Part shown: positions 47,125 through 57,073 of the stretch, one piece after another
How the letters are laid out: every line of letters starts with the position of its first letter
How positions within the stretch are numbered: position 1 is the first letter of the stretch
Origin: an uncultured Chlorobiaceae bacterium
GTDB taxonomy: Bacteria; Bacteroidota; Chlorobiia; Chlorobiales; Chlorobiaceae
Direction of reading: 5' to 3'
DNA length: 64,000 nt
Assembly: GCA_903994455.1 (NCBI GenBank)
Contig: CAJEXI010000012.1
Coordinates: 1-64,000 of the forward strand
Program-made: the position numbers and the translations under genes
The notes under the pieces: generated by a model
The model's database searches: none
What the model saw: the letters and a program-made list of their open reading frames with translations, nothing else
What the model was told of the DNA's origin: nothing

Positions 47125-48198
47125 TCATGCAAGAAGATGGATGCGGGAAAAGACATATTCGAGAGAGTCTTCGTTCAGAACAACCCTTGAAAAACCGGTT
47201 GTGCCAAGTTCCATGGGCCTGTTGTCCCTATCACTGGTGAACTTGCGGCTCTGCTTGCCGTTATACCAGTAGACAAGTCTGATTTTGTTTCCCTCGATTT
47301 CAAGGGCCGTAATACCGCGTTTTCCAATAGTGCAACCGGAGTTGAAAATACTTGGAATGGTGATATTATTGTACAGTCCGCTCCGGAGACCGATTTTCTT
47401 GCCCTGCTTGTAACAAGCATCAAGCCCGGTTTTCAAGGAAGCAATTTTCTGCTTGATCATGGTTCGCTTTTCACTGTCTGCTGATGGATAAGCCCGACAG
47501 AGTTCCTCTATTCGATAGTTCAGAAAATCAACTTTTGAAAGTGATTCAAAGAGGGGGCGATGAGTGTGGCCAATGATCGAGACTATTTTTGTCTGGTTTG
47601 AAAACTCATAAATCGATTTTTCAATGGCAAACCTTCTGGGGCTGTTGTAGGCAATCGAAAAGTTCCTTATGCCGACAGGTTTTGCAATATATTTGATGAA
47701 AAAGATAACGGCACGACTGACTATTGGGTAGGTTTCCCACAAAAGTTCCGATGCCTGATGGCCATGAAAGAGCAGCATGGTTTCGTGGCCGTAATGAAAT
47801 TTCAGCGAATTGAGCATTGAAGAAGCAAGCTGATACCCTTTTTCGTCAAGCAAGGCTGCGTCATGGTTCCCGTAAGTTTTCCAGAAAAAGCCGTTTTTTT
47901 CAAACTTGAGAAAAAGGTTATACAAGTCACCCCACTCACGTACAATGCTGTCGAGAGGAAACTTGAAAAGCTCCTCAATATCACCATTAAGAACAAGGCT
48001 ATACTTTTCAGGGAGATAATAACTCCCGAGCATGGTTTTAACCAGTTCAGCATTCCGCTTGAACTCGTCTCGCCTGCCGCCATTGCCCATATGAAGATCG
48101 CTGAGAATCAGAACCCTTGATGATTGATCCAGACTAACCGACTTGGCTGTTTTCAGCAAGCGTTCAAGGTAGGGATGTTTTTTATTATGTGGCCTCAT
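47125..48198 (-). CDS. Calcineurin-like metallophosphoesterase
   Basis: 357 residues. Metal-binding motifs: RVLILSDLHMGNGGRRDE (D-x-H), LVLNGDIEELFKFP (GD), KTYGNHDAALL (GNHD), MLLFHGHQASE (GH) and VSIIGHTHRPLF (GHTH). This is the full calcineurin-like phosphoesterase set. The layout resembles UDP-2,3-diacylglucosamine diphosphatase relatives, but at 357 residues it is longer than LpxH, and its substrate is unknown. Convergent with the lolD-type gene; the 3' ends are 21 bp apart. Confidence 0.8.
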   Translation of the reverse strand: MRPHNKKHPYLERLLKTAKSVSLDQSSRVLILSDLHMGNGGRRDEFKRNAELVKTMLGSYYLPEKYSLVLNGDIEELFKFPLDSIVREWGDLYNLFLKFEKNGFFWKTYGNHDAALLDEKGYQLASSMLNSLKFHYGHETMLLFHGHQASELLWETYPIVSRAVIFFIKYIAKPVGIRNFSIAYNSPRRFAIEKSIYEFSNQTKIVSIIGHTHRPLFESLSKVDFLNYRIEELCRAYPSADSEKRTMIKQKIASLKTGLDACYKQGKKIGLRSGLYNNITIPSIFNSGCTIGKRGITALEIEGNKIRLVYWYNGKQSRKFTSDRDNRPMELGTTGFSRVVLNEDSLEYVFSRIHLLA

Positions 48199-48424
48199 AA
48201 CATGGCAAAGGTGCGCTTCAAGCTTTTTTCAGATTATTTGCCGCTCTGGAACGGATCCGCCGGGTTGAGATATACTTAAAAAATGTTACCCACGCAAGAT
48301 TCAGGTCGTTACAACTCTACGACAGGAAGAACTCTCCTCTTGTTCGATGAGCCATTGAGGAAAACAAGAAAAAAATAGCGTTCTTGTGTTACAATTATGA
48401 ATTCATTCACCATCCTCTATCGCG

Positions 48425-49087
48425 TTGATATTACCAGAAAGATACAATAAAATCCGAACAATGCTGTTCCATCGCCAACCTGACCTCACGGTTGTCATGG
48501 ATAATGTCAACAAGGCGCACAACCTGTCTGCCATAATCCGAAGCTGTGACGGAGTCGGAATCTGTGAAATGCATGCCGTTTCATATCGTAAATCCATTTA
48601 TACCGAACAGAATGCTGCGGCTGGGGCAAGTAAATGGATAACGGTGAACTTATACCCTGACATTGAAACGGTGTACAACAAGTTATCGGCAGCCGGAATG
48701 CAGATCCTCGTAGCAACAAACAGTGCGGGGTGCCTGGATTTCAGAAATGTCGACTATACCATCCCAACCGCTCTTGTCGTCGGTGCCGAGTGGGACGGGA
48801 TATCAAAAGAGGCGATCAAAGGGGCTGACCACGCTATTACGATACCAATGCTTGGCATGGGAGAATCCCTGAATGTCTCTGTCGCCACAGCAGTCATCCT
48901 TTTCGAAGCACAGCGCCAGAGAACTCAAAAAGGGATGTACAGCCAGCCACAGCTCAAAGCGGAGCACCTTGAACGGATGCTCTTTGAGTTTTGTTACCCT
49001 CGTCTGAGTCGGGAACTTCAGGAAAAAAGCGCTCCCTATCCACCTCTTGATGAACAGGGAGGCTTATGCGACGAAATCAGTCAATAA
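48425..49087 (+). CDS. trmH: tRNA (guanosine-18-2'-O)-methyltransferase
   Basis: 220 residues of SPOUT type. LPERYNKIRTMLFHRQPDLT, VVMDNVNKAHNLSAIIRSCD follow the E. coli TrmH N-terminus closely, which supports the TTG start at 48425 over the ATG at 48461. Knot motifs: ALVVGAEWDGIS and ITIPMLGMGESLNVSVATAV. It methylates G18 in the D-loop of tRNAs. Its last 11 bp overlap the convergent carbonic anhydrase gene. Confidence 0.9.
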   Translation: MILPERYNKIRTMLFHRQPDLTVVMDNVNKAHNLSAIIRSCDGVGICEMHAVSYRKSIYTEQNAAAGASKWITVNLYPDIETVYNKLSAAGMQILVATNSAGCLDFRNVDYTIPTALVVGAEWDGISKEAIKGADHAITIPMLGMGESLNVSVATAVILFEAQRQRTQKGMYSQPQLKAEHLERMLFEFCYPRLSRELQEKSAPYPPLDEQGGLCDEISQ

Positions 49088-49883
49088 CACTGACCTTGCC
49101 ATTATCAAGATCAAAATATGCTTTGACAAGCTGAACATGGCCACTCGCTATTGCTTCCTTGAGAATCGGAGAACGGGTTTCAACCTCAGAGGCAACAAGA
49201 CGAATATTTTGAACAATACACTGTTCTATAATCTCTGCCTTTATCCCTGTTGCGCCATTTGAAATAGCTGCTGTCACTGCAGGATCAATGGCTTCAACTA
49301 TAGAACCGATATTCCCTTCAACCTTCCCGCCTGCAAGATGTGCATCATAAGTTGCGGTGACAGCACCACAACGCTCATGACCCAAAACCATGACAAGTTT
49401 TGCACCAAGATGTTCCACGGCATATTCCACTGAACCAGGCTCATGAGGGCCAACAATATTGCCGGCTACACGAACCACAAAAATCTCTCCATGCCCCTTG
49501 TCAAAAATAATTTCAGGAGAAACACGTGAATCTGAACAAGTGATAACCACCGCAAAAGGATTCTGTTTTATGGCCAGCTCTGCTCTTCGTTGTAAAGAAT
49601 TCTTCTGGCCAAGAGTTCTGAACTCACCCTTTTGAGCAAACCCTTTGTTGCCCTCAAGAAGACTCTGCAGAACTGGTGGAGAAGAGACCTTTGCTGCTTC
49701 ATGCCCTGAAGAGAAGGCAACCTGAGCGTTGAAAACAAAGAACAGAAATAAAACTGATGCAATTTTTTTTATTGAAACTATTACAAATTTATTTATTGAA
49801 ACCGTACTATAACGCTTTTTATGAAAACCGATTACACTCAATAGAGTACCTTGCGGGGCAATTTTTTGGCCAAGGCAATCCAC
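49077..49883 (-). CDS. Beta-class carbonic anhydrase, exported
   Basis: Zinc ligands and active-site residues are visible: VVITCSDSRVSPE (Cys, Asp-Arg dyad) and MVLGHERCGAV (His, Cys), with GSVEYAVEHLGAKLV between. Before the catalytic domain lies a hydrophobic stretch IKKIASVLFLFFVFNAQVAF, a signal peptide, so the enzyme is probably periplasmic and interconverts CO2 and bicarbonate. The start is uncertain: ATG at 49883 overlaps the preceding gene by 46 bp and adds residues before the signal; a later non-ATG start is possible. It follows the chlorosome-protein gene on the same strand. Confidence 0.85.
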   Translation of the reverse strand: MDCLGQKIAPQGTLLSVIGFHKKRYSTVSINKFVIVSIKKIASVLFLFFVFNAQVAFSSGHEAAKVSSPPVLQSLLEGNKGFAQKGEFRTLGQKNSLQRRAELAIKQNPFAVVITCSDSRVSPEIIFDKGHGEIFVVRVAGNIVGPHEPGSVEYAVEHLGAKLVMVLGHERCGAVTATYDAHLAGGKVEGNIGSIVEAIDPAVTAAISNGATGIKAEIIEQCIVQNIRLVASEVETRSPILKEAIASGHVQLVKAYFDLDNGKVSVID

Positions 49884-50821
49884 TCCTTTATCTGGTCGAC
49901 GGAAGGTGCCAGTTGAACCAGTTTTTTCTGTTGATTGATCGTCTGCATTTTTGCGTAGAGATTCGACGGGTTACGCTGAACAAGGTCAAAGAGTGTGCCA
50001 ACGCCAGCCGCTTCAAGCAGTTCAACAGTGCCGTTGCCGATCCCTTTAACCCTTGCAAAATCGAGTCGATTAACCAGCTTGAGTATCGCCGCCTCACTGA
50101 TACCAGTTGCAACGGAAAGTTCCTTGCGTCCACTCTTGTCGCGTCCTCTTTCGAGAAGTTGTTCAAGACTTTTCACACCTGCTGCGGCCAGTTTCACGGC
50201 AAGCGCTTCTTCAATTCCGTCAAGAGTGACTGTAGTAACGGTCGGTGCCTTACTCTCTTCGACGACAACGGGAACCGTCACAACAACCGGAGCACTCACG
50301 TTCAGCACAACGGGTTCAAGTTTCACCGGCTCTGGCTGAGAAAGTACCACCGATTGCGGAACAGGAGTGTTCCCCGACTGCATTTCCCGGGGATCCTCCA
50401 TGACGCTCACCTCTCCCCTGATTATCCGCCCTGCAAGATTGGCAATACCGGGAAGAATTCTCGAGGCAGTATCACTTGCCATGGTTGCAACAAAGGGCAA
50501 AAGGGCAACGGGATTGCCGAGCAGCAGTCGGCGAATCTCTTCAGGGCGCGAAAGAACATCGAGCGCTCCCCCCTTTTTGATGATCGCCTGACACGCAAGA
50601 CGTCCGCCACTCAGGATCTGTCGTTCAGATAAAAATGCTTTTTCAATGTCGGAAAGCGGAGAAAGACAATCACTCCCTTCCCGAACCGTTACATAGCAAG
50701 TCTGGCAGATGCCACGACCTCCGCAAAGGTGGCCCACATGACTATGGTTTAACTGGGCCGCACAACCGATTGTCTGACCGGGCAGTGCATCACAGGGGAT
50801 ATCGTTAATCACAAGATTCAT
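49838..50821 (-). CDS. Chlorosome-envelope-type [2Fe-2S] protein (CsmI/J/X-like) with C-terminal helix-hairpin-helix domain
   Basis: 327 residues. The N-terminal ferredoxin fold reads NLVINDIPCDALPGQTIGCA with cluster Cys in GHLCGGRGICQTCYVTV (C33, C39, C42) and GGRLACQA. After it come VLSRPEEIRRLLLGNPVALL and ILPGIANLAGRIIRGE, hallmarks of green sulfur CsmI/CsmJ/CsmX. These proteins sit in the chlorosome envelope and are thought to help control redox-dependent quenching. Residues from about 195 (TLDGIEEALAVKLAAAGVKS; FARVKGIGNGTVELLEAAGV) are a DUF4332-like helix-hairpin-helix region, beyond the roughly 220-245 residues usual for the family. I cannot say which paralogue it is. Confidence 0.85.
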   Translation of the reverse strand: MNLVINDIPCDALPGQTIGCAAQLNHSHVGHLCGGRGICQTCYVTVREGSDCLSPLSDIEKAFLSERQILSGGRLACQAIIKKGGALDVLSRPEEIRRLLLGNPVALLPFVATMASDTASRILPGIANLAGRIIRGEVSVMEDPREMQSGNTPVPQSVVLSQPEPVKLEPVVLNVSAPVVVTVPVVVEESKAPTVTTVTLDGIEEALAVKLAAAGVKSLEQLLERGRDKSGRKELSVATGISEAAILKLVNRLDFARVKGIGNGTVELLEAAGVGTLFDLVQRNPSNLYAKMQTINQQKKLVQLAPSVDQIKEWIALAKKLPRKVLY

Positions 50822-50883
50822 AACAGTAACAGGTTAACTAATAATTGAGAACAAGAGTTGTTGAGATAGCTGCACCCTGAACT

Positions 50884-51303
50884 TCACTTCTGTTTTTCAC
50901 CAAAACTCCTGATATAAAAATCTTCTTTTTCCTGCATCAGCGCACGATCCTCCGAAAAGTGATCATCATAACCAACAAGATGAAGCGCCGAATGAAAGGT
51001 AACACGCAGAAGTTCTTCCTGAAAATTAACAGAGAATTTTGCGGCATTTTCTTTGACGACATCAAGTGAAATATAAAATTCACCATCAATTTCACGCCCC
51101 TTGTTGTAGCGGAAGGTTATGGTGTCGGTAGGATAATCATGACCAAGAAACTCCCGATTGATTCGCTGTATCATCTTGTTGCCACAATAAACACCGACAA
51201 CAGATTCAACTCTGTAACCCTCATGTTCAAAAACCAGCAAAACAGCCTTTTCGAGCAACTGCTCAGGGATAGCCTTTTTTGTCGAATTGTAAATTTCAAG
51301 CAT
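50884..51303 (-). CDS. ybeY: Endoribonuclease YbeY (rRNA maturation)
   Basis: 139 residues with the zinc motif HSALHLVGYDDH (His-x3-His-x-x-G-Y-D-x-H), INREFLGHDYPTDTITF and FYISLDVVKENAAKF. YbeY is a single-strand endoribonuclease needed for 16S rRNA 3'-end maturation and ribosome quality control. It overlaps the upstream hflX stop by one nucleotide (TGATG), so the two are translationally coupled. Confidence 0.93.
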   Translation of the reverse strand: MLEIYNSTKKAIPEQLLEKAVLLVFEHEGYRVESVVGVYCGNKMIQRINREFLGHDYPTDTITFRYNKGREIDGEFYISLDVVKENAAKFSVNFQEELLRVTFHSALHLVGYDDHFSEDRALMQEKEDFYIRSFGEKQK

Positions 51304-52598
51304 CAGGACAAAATCGGTTGTGACGCATTGAGATGAGCATCAATTTGTTTGAGTTCGCTGTTCCGAACCCTGAAGGTCAGTTCAACCTCTTCATCAACAT
51401 GGCGCTTGTCAATAACTTCAGTATGTTCATACAGGTACGTTATCAGCTTATAGTTGGAGACATGCACGCTGATATGACGTTCCGTGTATTCACGCGCAAC
51501 CTGCTGACTAATCCTCTCCTTGAGGAGTGAAAGATTGATTCCCCGAACCGCAGAGATAAAAACCGCATCAGGGTATTTTTCGCCAAGCTCACGCAGAAGC
51601 AAAGGGTCTTCGAGAGCATCAATCTTGTTGAAAACCTCAATAATGTTGTCGTGAATGACACCGATCTCCTTCAGGGTGTCGCGCACCACCGTCATCTGCT
51701 CCTCAAAACCAGGATGGCTGACATCAATGACATGAAGCAGAAAATCGGCCTGCAGCACCTCGTCAAGAGTCGACTTAAAACTCTCCACCAGGGTATGCGG
51801 CAACTTCCGGATAAAACCTACCGTATCCGACAGCAGCACAAGCTTGTTGATGTTCAGCTCCAGACGCCGGGTTTTGGTGTCGAGCGTCGCAAAGAGCCTG
51901 TTCTCCGCAAAAGCCTCAGCCTCGGGGCAAAGTGCGTTCATCAACGTTGACTTGCCCGCATTGGTGTACCCCACAAGAGAGACTCGCTGCACCGTCTGGC
52001 GACCACGAGTCTGTGTATCATGCTGCAGGGAAACCTCGCGTAACTTTTTCTTCAGAAGGGCGATACGGTTACGAACCAGACGACGGTCAGTCTCAATCTG
52101 GGTTTCACCAGGCCCCTTGTTGCCGATACCACCCTTTTGCTTTGAGAGGTGAGTCCACTTCCCGGAAAGACGGGGAAGCATATATTCTAGCTGGGCAAGC
52201 TCCACCTGCATTTTGGCTTGAGCTGATTGTGCCCGGATGGCAAAGATCTGAAGGATCAGGCCTGTACGGTCGATCACCTTGCACTCGAGGGCCTGTTCGA
52301 GGTTTCTGGCCTGCGCTGGCGTGAGGTCGTCATCAAAAATCACAAGATCTATTGCATGCTCCTTTACAAACAGGACAAGCTCCTCAACCTTTCCTTTTCC
52401 AATACAATAGGCCGGATCACGGAGTTTTCGATCCTGAATAAACGAGTCAACGACATCCGCTCCTGCCGTATCAGCAAGAAAAGCAAGTTCATCAAGATAC
52501 TCTTCAACAAGTGAACGAGGTGTTTCGGGCGGGGAACAAAGGCCGACAAGAAAGGCCTTTTCCCTTGTATTTTCTGGAGTAACAGTATTCAATCGCAC
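51303..52598 (-). CDS. hflX: GTPase HflX
   Basis: 431 residues. The N-terminal glycine-rich part has ELAFLADTAGADVVDSFIQD and VIFDDDLTPAQARNLE, the linker LSKQKGGIGNKGPGETQIET, and the G domain GYTNAGKSTLMNAL (G1), LSDTVGFIRKLPHTLVESFK (G3) and VFNKIDAL (G4). HflX binds the ribosome and splits stalled 70S ribosomes under stress. ybeY follows directly. The divergent crtB gene starts about 170 bp away. Confidence 0.95.
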   Translation of the reverse strand: MRLNTVTPENTREKAFLVGLCSPPETPRSLVEEYLDELAFLADTAGADVVDSFIQDRKLRDPAYCIGKGKVEELVLFVKEHAIDLVIFDDDLTPAQARNLEQALECKVIDRTGLILQIFAIRAQSAQAKMQVELAQLEYMLPRLSGKWTHLSKQKGGIGNKGPGETQIETDRRLVRNRIALLKKKLREVSLQHDTQTRGRQTVQRVSLVGYTNAGKSTLMNALCPEAEAFAENRLFATLDTKTRRLELNINKLVLLSDTVGFIRKLPHTLVESFKSTLDEVLQADFLLHVIDVSHPGFEEQMTVVRDTLKEIGVIHDNIIEVFNKIDALEDPLLLRELGEKYPDAVFISAVRGINLSLLKERISQQVAREYTERHISVHVSNYKLITYLYEHTEVIDKRHVDEEVELTFRVRNSELKQIDAHLNASQPILS

Positions 52599-52769
52599 AG
52601 TAATAAATTACGTAAAAAAATGAATGATCGTGATCTGTAATCTGGCATGTTGCTATATTACAACCATTGTTTTATCTTGGCGGTTCATTCTCGATGCATA
52701 TTCGAGTCGTTTGAAAAGGTACACATTTTTGCTTTCACCCCCTACCAAAAGAAGGCGAATGATACTGTG

Positions 52770-53738
52770 ATGAGTCCAAACAGGCAAAATAAAAGCGCAT
52801 ATCAGATGAATCAGAACGATAGCCGAAACTCTGCTGACCTGGAGACGGAAAAGCTGATAACGCTTGAAGATGCTTATGCATACTGCCGCCAGATTTCAAA
52901 AGAACACGCAAAAACATTTTATCTTGCAAGCCTGTTTCTGCCTAAAAAACAGCAGAAACCTATTTTTGCCATCTACGCCCTGCTGCGAACCGTTGATGAT
53001 GTTGTTGATATGGCGGAGGAAAAACTTGCAAACGGCCTTATCACCAAAGAAGAGATCAGTTTGATGCTTGAGGGATGGAAATCAAAGCTCAAAGCCTGCT
53101 ACGGCGGAAAGGTTGACAACGATCCTATCATGATGGCCTGGCACGATACGCTGAAAAGCTTCACGATCCCGATAGAGTTTCCCCTTGATTTGATGGATGG
53201 TGTCGCCATGGATATCGAGTTCAAACCTTTTGAAACCTTTGATGATCTCTACGTTTACTGCTACAAAGTGGCCGCCGTGGTTGGACTGATGACCTCTGAA
53301 ATTTTTGGCTACAGCAATAAACAGGCGCTGCAACATGCCATTGAGCTTGGGATTGCGATGCAGTTAACCAACATTCTGCGCGATGTCGGTGAAGATGTCA
53401 ACCGAGGCAGAATTTATCTCCCCCTTGAGGATCTGCGCCGCTTCAACTATTCGAGCGAAGAGCTGATGCAGAAAAAAATCAACCGCAACTTTATTGAGCT
53501 GATGAAGTTTGAGATCGAAAGGGCAAGAAACTACTACCGCTTGTCGGATAAAGGGATCCCAATGCTTGAAAGGCGAAGCAGGTTTGGGGTCGCCATCAGC
53601 AGCATCAACTACGGCAATATTTTAACTGCTATCGAAAAAAACAACTACGACGTTTTCTCAAAAAGGGCCTATCGCTCATTTTTTCAGAAAATCAGCACCA
53701 TTCCTTATGTCTGGCACAAAACCCGTACCCCCTCCTGA
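52770..53738 (+). CDS. crtB: Phytoene synthase
   Basis: 322 residues from ATG 52770 (the frame is open back to 52647, but the earlier residues look non-coding and a GAAGG site lies about 15 bp before 52770). The two Asp-rich motifs are LLRTVDDVVDMAEEK (D76-D80) and NILRDVGEDVNRGRIYLP. It condenses two geranylgeranyl diphosphates to phytoene, the first committed step to the carotenoids (chlorobactene or isorenieratene type) of the chlorosome. Intact, same direction as lysS. Confidence 0.93.
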   Translation: MSPNRQNKSAYQMNQNDSRNSADLETEKLITLEDAYAYCRQISKEHAKTFYLASLFLPKKQQKPIFAIYALLRTVDDVVDMAEEKLANGLITKEEISLMLEGWKSKLKACYGGKVDNDPIMMAWHDTLKSFTIPIEFPLDLMDGVAMDIEFKPFETFDDLYVYCYKVAAVVGLMTSEIFGYSNKQALQHAIELGIAMQLTNILRDVGEDVNRGRIYLPLEDLRRFNYSSEELMQKKINRNFIELMKFEIERARNYYRLSDKGIPMLERRSRFGVAISSINYGNILTAIEKNNYDVFSKRAYRSFFQKISTIPYVWHKTRTPS

Positions 53739-53864
53739 AAAGCAGCAAAATATATGCATCCCCATCAGTTTCGGTTATCTTGATATTTGAAAAGACCTCC
53801 GAAGCTGCGGCACAATAATTCTTCCATTTTTTTCATCGACAGAACTCAGAGAGAGATAAAAACC

Positions 53865-55400
53865 ATGCAGAAAGAGAACGAACAGAGCAACAAGAACCAG
53901 GAACAACCACTTCAAATTTCCCTGAACGACCAGATGCAGCGCCGTTTTGAAGAGCGTCAGCACCTTATGGAAGCCGGGATCAACCCCTATCCAACCCACT
54001 TCGAAATATCACACGCTTCTTTGGAGATCCTCAACAATTTCGAAGAGGAAGCGAAAACACCGGTCTCGGTCGCTGGCAGAATTATGACCATCAGAAAAAT
54101 GGGGAAAGCCTCCTTTTTTCATCTTCAGGACTCGGCGGGCAGAATCCAGATCTACATGAAAAAGGATGAGGTCGGTGAGGTAACCTACAACACCTTCAGG
54201 CTGCTCGACATCGGCGATATCGTCGGCATCAGGGGATTTACCTTCAAAACAAGAACCGGCGAAATATCAGTCCATGCCGAATCGCTGGAGCTGCTCACCA
54301 AATCGCTGCGCCCAATCCCCGTCGCCAAGGAGAAAGAGGTTGATGGAGAGAAGGTTATTTTTGATGCTTTCAGTGATAAAGAGATGCGCTACCGCCAGCG
54401 TTATGTTGACCTGATTGTCAACCCGGAGGTCAAGCAAACGTTTATCAAGCGTTCTGCCATTGTCTCGTTCATGCGCAATTTCTTTGCACAGCAGGGGTGG
54501 CTTGAAGTTGAAACTCCAATTTTGCAACCCATCTACGGGGGCGCGGCTGCCCGCCCGTTCACGACGCACCACAATGCGCTCGACATGCAGCTTTACCTGC
54601 GCATCGCCAACGAACTCTACCTGAAGCGACTGATTGTGGGCGGTTTTGACGGAGTATTTGAATTTGCCAAAGATTTCCGCAATGAAGGGATCGACCGTTT
54701 TCACAATCCGGAGTTTACCCAGGTTGAACTCTATGTTGCCTACAAGGATTACAACTGGATGATGAAGCTGGTCGAGGAGCTGCTTTACCAGACCGCACTG
54801 GCCATCAACAAGAGCGACAGCACCCTTTTTCTTGGCAACGAGATCAGCCTTCAGACACCATTCCGTCGCCTGAGCATTATCGATGCCATTGCCGAATACA
54901 CCGGCAAGAATATTGGCGGACAGTCTGAAGAGGAGCTTCGCTCAACAGCCAAAGATCTCGGCCTTGAACTTGACCCAAAAATCAGCAGTGGCAAGATAAT
55001 CGACGAAATTTTTGGTGAATTTGTGGAACCAAAACTCATTCAGCCGACTTTTATCACCGACTACCCCACCGAAATGTCGCCACTGGCCAAGGAGCACCCC
55101 TCACTGCCGGGCATCGTCGAACGATTTGAACTCATTGTCGGCGGCAAAGAGGTGTGCAACTCCTTCTCAGAGCTGAACGACCCCGTCATTCAGCGCGAAA
55201 GACTGGAGTCGCAGGCAAAGCTGAGGCAACGAGGTGACGAAGAGGCCATGATTGTTGACGAAGACTTCCTCCGCGCCATCGAATACGGCATGCCGCCATG
55301 TGCAGGCCTTGGCATCGGCATCGACCGTCTGGTAATGATTCTCACGGGTCAGGATTCCATCAGGGACGTGATTTTCTTTCCGCATCTAAAGCCGGAGTAA
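53865..55400 (+). CDS. lysS: Lysyl-tRNA synthetase, class II
   Basis: 511 residues from ATG 53865 (the frame continues to 53787, but GAGAGAG lies just before 53865 and the usual N-terminus begins [10 protein letters not shown]). OB-fold anticodon domain: [20 protein letters not shown]. Class II motifs: motif 1 around [18 protein letters not shown], motif 2 [15 protein letters not shown], motif 3 [15 protein letters not shown]. It charges tRNA-Lys. The 3' end overlaps the convergent epimerase gene by 41 bp. Confidence 0.96.
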   Translation: MQKENEQSNKNQEQPLQISLNDQMQRRFEERQHLMEAGINPYPTHFEISHASLEILNNFEEEAKTPVSVAGRIMTIRKMGKASFFHLQDSAGRIQIYMKKDEVGEVTYNTFRLLDIGDIVGIRGFTFKTRTGEISVHAESLELLTKSLRPIPVAKEKEVDGEKVIFDAFSDKEMRYRQRYVDLIVNPEVKQTFIKRSAIVSFMRNFFAQQGWLEVETPILQPIYGGAAARPFTTHHNALDMQLYLRIANELYLKRLIVGGFDGVFEFAKDFRNEGIDRFHNPEFTQVELYVAYKDYNWMMKLVEELLYQTALAINKSDSTLFLGNEISLQTPFRRLSIIDAIAEYTGKNIGGQSEEELRSTAKDLGLELDPKISSGKIIDEIFGEFVEPKLIQPTFITDYPTEMSPLAKEHPSLPGIVERFELIVGGKEVCNSFSELNDPVIQRERLESQAKLRQRGDEEAMIVDEDFLRAIEYGMPPCAGLGIGIDRLVMILTGQDSIRDVIFFPHLKPE

Positions 55401-56400
55401 GGTAATACTCGCGATACCAGGCAACAAAGCGTTTGATACCCTCCGGCACAGTGGTCTCTGGCTTATAATGCACATCCTGCATCAGTTGGTCAACGTCTGC
55501 GTAGGTGTCGGGTACATCGCCGGGCTGGAGGGGCAAGAACTCTTTTATTGCCGTGCGGCCAAGCTGCTCTTCAAGAGCTTTGATGTAGTCCATCAGCTCA
55601 ACCGGGTTGCTGTTGCCGATATTGTACACCCGCCATGGGGCCTTGCTTGTTGCCGTATCGGGCTTGAGACCTGACCACTCGGGATTGGGTTCGGCAACAT
55701 GATCGAGCGTTCTCAAAACCCCCTCGGTAATATCGTCGATAAAGGTAAAATCGCGACGATGCTTGCCGTAATTGAACACCTTGATCGGCTTGTTGTTCAG
55801 AATGGCATCAGTGAAAAGAAAAAGAGCCATATCCGGCCTTCCCCATGGACCATAAACGGTAAAAAAGCGGAGACCGGTTGTCGGCAGATTGTAGAGATGG
55901 CTGTAGGTATGCGCCATCAACTCATTGGCTTTTTTGCTGGCCGCATAAAGTGAAAGCGGATGATCGACATTGTCATGAACCGAAAAGGGCATGGTTTCGT
56001 TAGCGCCGTAGACCGAACTCGATGAGGCATAGACCAGATGCTTCACGCCATTGTGGCGACATCCCTCAAGAATATTGAGAAACCCGACAATATTGCTCTC
56101 AACATAGGCATGGGGATTCTCAATTGAATAACGAACGCCCGCCTGGGCTGCGAGATTGACCACACACTCAAAAGCACCTTTTTGAAAAAGCTCCTCCATG
56201 GCACTCCGGTCAGCAATATCCGTCTTTACAAACGTGAACCCCTCATAAGGTTCGAGAAGAGCCAGCCGCGCACGCTTGAGTGAAACATCGTAATAGTCGT
56301 TCAGGTTGTCGAGGCCAGTTACCTGCTCTCCCCTTTCGAGCAGCCGCTTGCAGACATGAAATCCTATAAATCCGGCCGCACCAGTCACCAGTATCTTCAT
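55360..56400 (-). CDS. NAD-dependent nucleotide-sugar epimerase (UDP-glucuronate 4-epimerase type)
   Basis: 346 residues of the extended SDR family. Rossmann motif [25 protein letters not shown] with the catalytic Ser, [20 protein letters not shown] (YxxxK), and [35 protein letters not shown] near the end. The wording is close to UDP-glucuronate 4-epimerases that make UDP-galacturonate for capsule or LPS. The substrate is by analogy only. It overlaps lysS by 41 bp at the 3' end. Confidence 0.9.
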   Translation of the reverse strand: MKILVTGAAGFIGFHVCKRLLERGEQVTGLDNLNDYYDVSLKRARLALLEPYEGFTFVKTDIADRSAMEELFQKGAFECVVNLAAQAGVRYSIENPHAYVESNIVGFLNILEGCRHNGVKHLVYASSSSVYGANETMPFSVHDNVDHPLSLYAASKKANELMAHTYSHLYNLPTTGLRFFTVYGPWGRPDMALFLFTDAILNNKPIKVFNYGKHRRDFTFIDDITEGVLRTLDHVAEPNPEWSGLKPDTATSKAPWRVYNIGNSNPVELMDYIKALEEQLGRTAIKEFLPLQPGDVPDTYADVDQLMQDVHYKPETTVPEGIKRFVAWYREYYLTPALDAERKSRP

Positions 56401-57073
56401 TGCAATTCATCGATAAGGAGTTTCAGCCGCATGTTGACCGGCATTTGAAAAGTTCTGCTTTTTTCTGTAGCCATAATAAACACAATTCTCCACCCTTACA
56501 AGGCAAAAAATGCCCTGAATCTCCCTTTTCCAACGCTTTACGCCCTTCTGTTACCTTTATATCGTCCTTTCCACTATTACTTCCTGATTCAGCAATCCTG
56601 GGAAAAAGCCAAAGCCTCTCTCTACGTCAACAAAGAGAGCCAGAAATCCAGCCTGACCCTCCTTTGACGCAATCACATCCCCGGTGAAGAATTCGTTGCC
56701 AAAATTAACCCCACAACGTCACACAAAGCATTAATATGTTTAAAAGAAAACAAGATAGGCTATACTAACGTCAAGAAATTGAGCCTATTGCGCTCTCTTT
56801 TAGGTTCAATATGTCACAGGAGAGTTAAGGTTTGAATAAAAAGTTGCCTCAAAAAAACGCATTTATTGAACAACATTTTGATACTCTTAGTATATTCTAA
56901 CGAACAAGTAGAAATCCAGTATTAAAACAGGTTTCAGCGAATCACATCATCATGGCCAGCAACCTTTTGTTCGTTGCAAGTGTTACGCATGGCCACAGCC
57001 AATATTATTCTTTTTCTGGAGTCTTGGGTTTTCTTCATTTTTAACGGTCACCAACGAAACGGAGTCTCTTCTG
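56401..57073. other. Long gap upstream of the epimerase, with a hairpin
   Basis: 673 bp without a supported gene. A 95-codon frame from 56400 lacks any family feature. Another frame gives HYYFLIQQSWEKAKASLYVN and, past a stop, RNHIPGEEFVAKINPTTSHK, which look coding-like and could be a decayed gene. A hairpin is at 56778-56810. AT-rich in the right half. Confidence 0.4.
56778..56810. repeat. 10-bp inverted repeat with 13-nt loop
   Basis: ATTGAGCCTA and TAGGTTCAAT pair with one G-U. There is no T-tract after it on either strand. It may be a regulatory hairpin or protein-binding palindrome ahead of the small secreted-protein gene at 57074; the function is unknown. Confidence 0.4.

Noticed and set aside
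49757-50632. 291-codon plus frame opposite the chlorosome protein gene
   Set aside because: Antisense; the minus-strand protein has ferredoxin Cys motifs and chlorosome family wording.
52540-52563. AAGGCC / GGCCTT hairpin followed by TT near the hflX start
   Set aside because: It lies inside the hflX coding sequence (AFLVGLCS region) and is explained by codons; a terminator there would be implausible.
56400-56687. 95-codon frame upstream of the epimerase
   Set aside because: Proline/serine-rich low-complexity translation with no motif; overlaps the divergent start region.
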